A DNA stretch of 13,501 nucleotides from Rhodospirillaceae bacterium (lineage in GTDB: Bacteria > Pseudomonadota > Alphaproteobacteria > DSM-16000 > Inquilinaceae), in contig JAGQRL010000024.1 in the NCBI GenBank assembly GCA_020425485.1, positions 1 to 13,501 on the forward strand. The letters run 5' to 3'. Position numbers and translations under genes: made by a program. This document shows, one piece after another, positions 6,206 to 13,501 of the stretch. Position 1 is the first letter of the stretch. Every line of letters begins with the position of its first letter. The notes beneath the pieces were generated by a model. The model was not told the DNA's origin and did no database searches. It saw only the letters and a list, made by a program, of their open reading frames with translations.

Positions 6206-7516
6206 TTATTCGGCAGCCGGCATCACGGTGGCCGCGTCGCCGTACATCGGCTCCTCGCAGCCGCCGCAGACCCACGGATAGGTCCAGTCGGCCGTCAGCA
6301 CCGCGCTTTCGGGGATGAAGTCGGACCAGGCATCGCCGGGGATCGCTTCGCCGGTTTCCCAGACGATTTCGAACTGCCCGTCGGCCTGGATCTCGCCGAT
6401 CATCACCGGCTTGGACAGGTGGTGGTTGGTGTTCATCACCACGTCGTAGCCGCTGAGCGAGCGCACCACCTGGCCGTACATGGCCTGGCGCACGGCATCC
6501 ACATCGGTGGTGCCGGCCTGCTCGACCGCATGCACCCACATGTTGAAGCCGATGTAGTGGGCTTCCATGGGGTCGTTGGTCACGCGCTCGTCGCTGCCGA
6601 TGAACTCATGCCACTGCTCGATGAACGCGGCGTTCTCCGGCGTGTCGACCGACATGAAGTAGTTCCAGGCGGCCAGGTGGCCGACCAGATCGGTGGTGTC
6701 GATGCCCGACAGCTCTTCCTCGCCGACGGAGAAGGCGACGACCGGCAGTTCGGCGGCATCGATGCCCTGGTTGGCCAGCTCGCGGTAGAACGGCACGTTG
6801 GCATCGCCGTTGATGGTCGACACGATGGCCGTCTGGATGCCTTGGCTGGCGAAGTCTTGCACTTCCGACACGATGGTCTGCCAGTCGGAGTGACCGAACG
6901 GCGTGTACTCTTCCATGATGTTGTCGTCGGTGACGCCGTTGGCGTTCAGGTAGGCGCGCAGGATGCGGTTGGTGGTGCGCGGGTAGACGTAGTCGGTGCC
7001 CAGCAGCACCCAGCGCTCCACGCCGTATTCGTCGGCCAGGTAGTCCACCGCCGGGATCGCCTGCTGGTTCGGCGCGGCACCGGTGTAGAAGACGTTGCGC
7101 GAGCTTTCCTCGCCCTCGTACTGCACCGGGTAGAACAGCAGGCCGTTCAGCTCCTCGAACACCGGCAGCACCGACTTGCGGGAGACCGAGGTCCAGCAGC
7201 CGAACACCACGTCGACGTGCTCGACTTCCAAGAGCTCGCGGGCGCGCTCGGCGAACAGCGGCCAATCCGAAGCCGGATCCACAACCACCGCTTCCACCGG
7301 CCGGCCGAGCAGGCCGCCATGGGCGTTCAGATCGTCAACCATCATCAGGATGACGTCGCGCAGGGTCGTCTCGCTGATCGCCATGGTGCCGCTGAGCGAG
7401 TGCAGGACGCCCACGCGAATGGGTTCGCCCTCCTGCGCGAGGGCGGGGCCGAAGCCGAGTGAAAGCGTAATGGCACCGGCTGCCGCCGCGCACCGAACGG
7501 TGTGCCGAAGGGTCAT
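6206..7516 (-). CDS. urtA: Urea ABC transporter periplasmic substrate-binding protein UrtA
   Basis: The periplasmic receptor that captures urea and delivers it to UrtBC. The 436-residue protein has a Sec signal peptide at 1-27 (cleavage after PALA). The mature part shows UrtA hallmarks: IRVGVLHSLSGTMAISET (33-50), DPASDWPLFAERARELL (80-96), VVFGCWTSVSRKSVLPVFEE (103-122), LFYPVQYEGEESS, GTDYVYPRTTNRI and GHSDWQTIV. These set it apart from amino-acid LivK-type receptors and match the urea/short-amide branch. The C-terminus carries a CGGC pair (in WVCGGCEEPMYGD) that may form a disulfide. The ATG has a GGAG ribosome binding site seven bases upstream. It is the first gene of the urt-ure unit, behind a candidate sigma-54 promoter, and is followed by a 156-base structured gap before urtB. 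Confidence 0.96.
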   Translation of the reverse strand: MTLRHTVRCAAAAGAITLSLGFGPALAQEGEPIRVGVLHSLSGTMAISETTLRDVILMMVDDLNAHGGLLGRPVEAVVVDPASDWPLFAERARELLEVEHVDVVFGCWTSVSRKSVLPVFEELNGLLFYPVQYEGEESSRNVFYTGAAPNQQAIPAVDYLADEYGVERWVLLGTDYVYPRTTNRILRAYLNANGVTDDNIMEEYTPFGHSDWQTIVSEVQDFASQGIQTAIVSTINGDANVPFYRELANQGIDAAELPVVAFSVGEEELSGIDTTDLVGHLAAWNYFMSVDTPENAAFIEQWHEFIGSDERVTNDPMEAHYIGFNMWVHAVEQAGTTDVDAVRQAMYGQVVRSLSGYDVVMNTNHHLSKPVMIGEIQADGQFEIVWETGEAIPGDAWSDFIPESAVLTADWTYPWVCGGCEEPMYGDAATVMPAAE

Positions 7517-7523
7517 GTTGAGG

Positions 7524-7530
7524 CTCCATC
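7524..7530 (-). promoter_or_regulatory. Ribosome binding site of urtA
   Basis: GATGGAG on the minus strand lies seven bases before the urtA ATG and supports that start. Confidence 0.6.
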
Positions 7531-7594
7531 AATGATACCGGCCCGGCTTGTTTGAAAATTGCTGTTCGCCGGTGCCGCAGACCCCGGATGCAAA

Positions 7595-7609
7595 GCAAGC
7601 GGCGTACCA
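7595..7609 (-). promoter_or_regulatory. Candidate sigma-54 promoter of the urt-ure operon
   Basis: On the minus strand TGGTACG (7609-7603), four bases, then TTGC (7598-7595) matches the sigma-54 consensus TGGCACG-N4-TTGC at all but one position. It has the invariant GG (-24) and GC (-12) dinucleotides at the required spacing. The start of transcription would fall near 7583, giving a leader of about 67 bases before urtA. Nitrogen control through sigma-54 and NtrC is well established for nitrogen-scavenging operons, and NtrC-like dyads lie upstream. No competing sigma-70-type promoter stands out. Confidence 0.7.
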
Positions 7610-7789
7610 AACGAACGGAAACGGCCCGGCGGCCCGGCGGGCGCGCCGGAAAGCTCCACTTGGGCTTGCTTTCTGAAAACGTTCTACGGCTGGTTGTAGA
7701 CTTCGAGACACCGCATCCCATCCGATATTGCACATTGCATGGGCGAAATCGGCCTCAAACACGCCATCTTTGCCCAACTGTCGACCGTT

Positions 7790-7806
7790 TGCTCAAAGTG
7801 AGTGCA
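7790..7806 (-). promoter_or_regulatory. NtrC-like binding site (best copy)
   Basis: TGCACT-CACTT-TGAGCA on the minus strand matches 10 of the 12 defined positions of the commonly quoted NtrC dyad TGCACY-N5-GGTGCA. It lies about 200 bases upstream of the candidate sigma-54 promoter, a normal distance for an enhancer site. Function is inferred from pattern and context. Confidence 0.5.
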
Positions 7807-7807
7807 T

Positions 7808-7824
7808 TGATCAAAAATAGAGCA
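7808..7824 (-). promoter_or_regulatory. Second, weaker NtrC-like dyad
   Basis: TGCTCT-ATTTT-TGATCA matches 8 of 12 positions of the NtrC dyad and lies directly beside the better copy, with centres 18 bases apart. NtrC enhancers usually consist of paired sites. On its own this copy would not be convincing. Confidence 0.3.
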
Positions 7825-7859
7825 AATCCAGACCGTTTGCCCCTGCCGCGTGCCCCTCG

Positions 7860-7875
7860 CGGCTTGGCCAAGCCG
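7860..7875. repeat. Perfect 16-base palindrome
   Basis: CGGCTTGGCCAAGCCG is a perfect palindrome in the non-coding interval between urtA and the large exported enzyme gene, about 40 bases beyond the terminator. It could be an operator or a chance GC-rich palindrome. Confidence 0.4.
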
Positions 7876-7916
7876 TGGCGCCGTGCAAGCCGGTCGCGCC
7901 GGGGCCGGCCGGCATG

Positions 7917-7950
7917 AAAAAAGGGACCGGCGCCACGCGGCACCGGTCCC
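7917..7950 (-). terminator. Rho-independent terminator after the large exported enzyme gene
   Basis: On the minus strand GGGACCGGTGCC, a GCGT loop and GGCGCCGGTCCC form a 12-base-pair stem (one G-U pair), followed at once by six T. It lies 77 bases after the stop at 8027 and points the same way as that gene. The plus strand lacks a T-tract after the stem, so it works only for minus-strand transcripts. It separates the nuclease/phosphatase gene from the urea operon. Confidence 0.9.
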
Positions 7951-8026
7951 CCCGTCTCTCCTCCCGTCAGTCCGGCCGCTTCCGGCCTTTGCCCCTCCCT
8001 CCCTCGGGTCGTGGGGCCGTGGCGGC

Positions 8027-13501
<5,475 letters not shown>

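Larger units (their letters stand above)
7783..7840. repeat. Repeat cluster upstream of urt: duplicated 10-mer plus inverted 7-mer
   Basis: On the plus strand GACCGTTTGC occurs at 7783-7792 and again at 7831-7840, exactly 48 bases apart. Between them lies the inverted repeat TTTGCTC (7788-7794) and GAGCAAA (7820-7826). The cluster brackets the two NtrC-like dyads. It may be the binding array of a regulator of the urt operon, possibly a second one besides NtrC. Confidence 0.5.
7517..8026. other. 510-base non-coding interval with control elements
   Basis: This is the only gap above 300 bases. From right to left it holds the 3' leader-out of the large gene (8026-7951, G-rich on the minus strand), the terminator, the 16-base palindrome, the repeat cluster with NtrC-like dyads, and a stretch (about 7620-7780) where I see no element I can name. 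It ends with the candidate sigma-54 promoter and the urtA leader. Short open frames here show no family motif or ribosome binding site. Confidence 0.7.

Noticed and set aside
5306..7462. Plus-strand open frame of 718 codons opposite urtB and urtA
   Set aside because: Antisense shadow with no family motif.
7533..7538. TATCAT as a sigma-70 -10 element for urtA
   Set aside because: There is no acceptable -35 element at 16-18 bases, and it lies too close to the urtA ribosome binding site.
7529..7777. Minus-strand 82-codon frame in the urtA upstream interval
   Set aside because: It runs through the candidate sigma-54 promoter and the urtA leader, has no clear ribosome binding site and matches no family I recognise.
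7991..8016. G-rich run on the minus strand after the large gene as a G-quadruplex
   Set aside because: Only three runs of three or more G are close together; the fourth is too distant for a confident call.

Overview
The window reads as a stretch of a high-GC (roughly two-thirds G+C) Gram-negative chromosome. It is probably from an alphaproteobacterium, judged from the urtABCDE-ureDABC gene order, the periplasmic export signals and a sigma-54-type promoter; no rRNA or other taxonomic marker is present. Every gene I can support lies on the minus strand, so the biological order runs from the right edge to the left.

Right part (13501 down to 8027): one very large open reading frame, still open at the right edge, of at least 1824 codons. 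It encodes a multidomain exported enzyme. The visible domains are, in order: the end of a 5'-nucleotidase-type metallophosphoesterase, its nucleotide-binding C-terminal domain, a choice-of-anchor-I-type beta-propeller, an OB-like segment, an ExeM/NucH-type endonuclease/exonuclease/phosphatase domain, and two related beta-rich modules. I find no cysteine in the visible part. A strong intrinsic terminator follows at 7917-7950.

Middle (7517-8026): a 510-base non-coding interval. Besides the terminator it holds a good candidate sigma-54 promoter (-24/-12 at 7595-7609), two NtrC-like dyads about 200 bases upstream of it, a duplicated 10-mer and a 16-base perfect palindrome. I see no convincing gene in it.

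Left part (7516 down to 1): urtA, urtB, urtC, urtD, urtE, ureD, ureA, ureB and the first 49 codons of ureC, tightly packed and mostly overlapping or a few bases apart. UrtA binds urea in the periplasm, UrtB and UrtC form the membrane channel, UrtD and UrtE are the ATPases, UreABC is the nickel urease and UreD is its maturation chaperone. Uptake and hydrolysis of urea to ammonia are thus laid out as one nitrogen-responsive unit. The two larger gaps inside it (urtA-urtB and ureD-ureA) carry inverted repeats that may set relative expression. The rest of ureC and any ureE/F/G would lie beyond the left edge.

The most notable items are the phosphatase-propeller-nuclease fusion and the sigma-54/NtrC-like control region. 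The urea operon itself is a well-known system, and I do not see an undescribed one in it.
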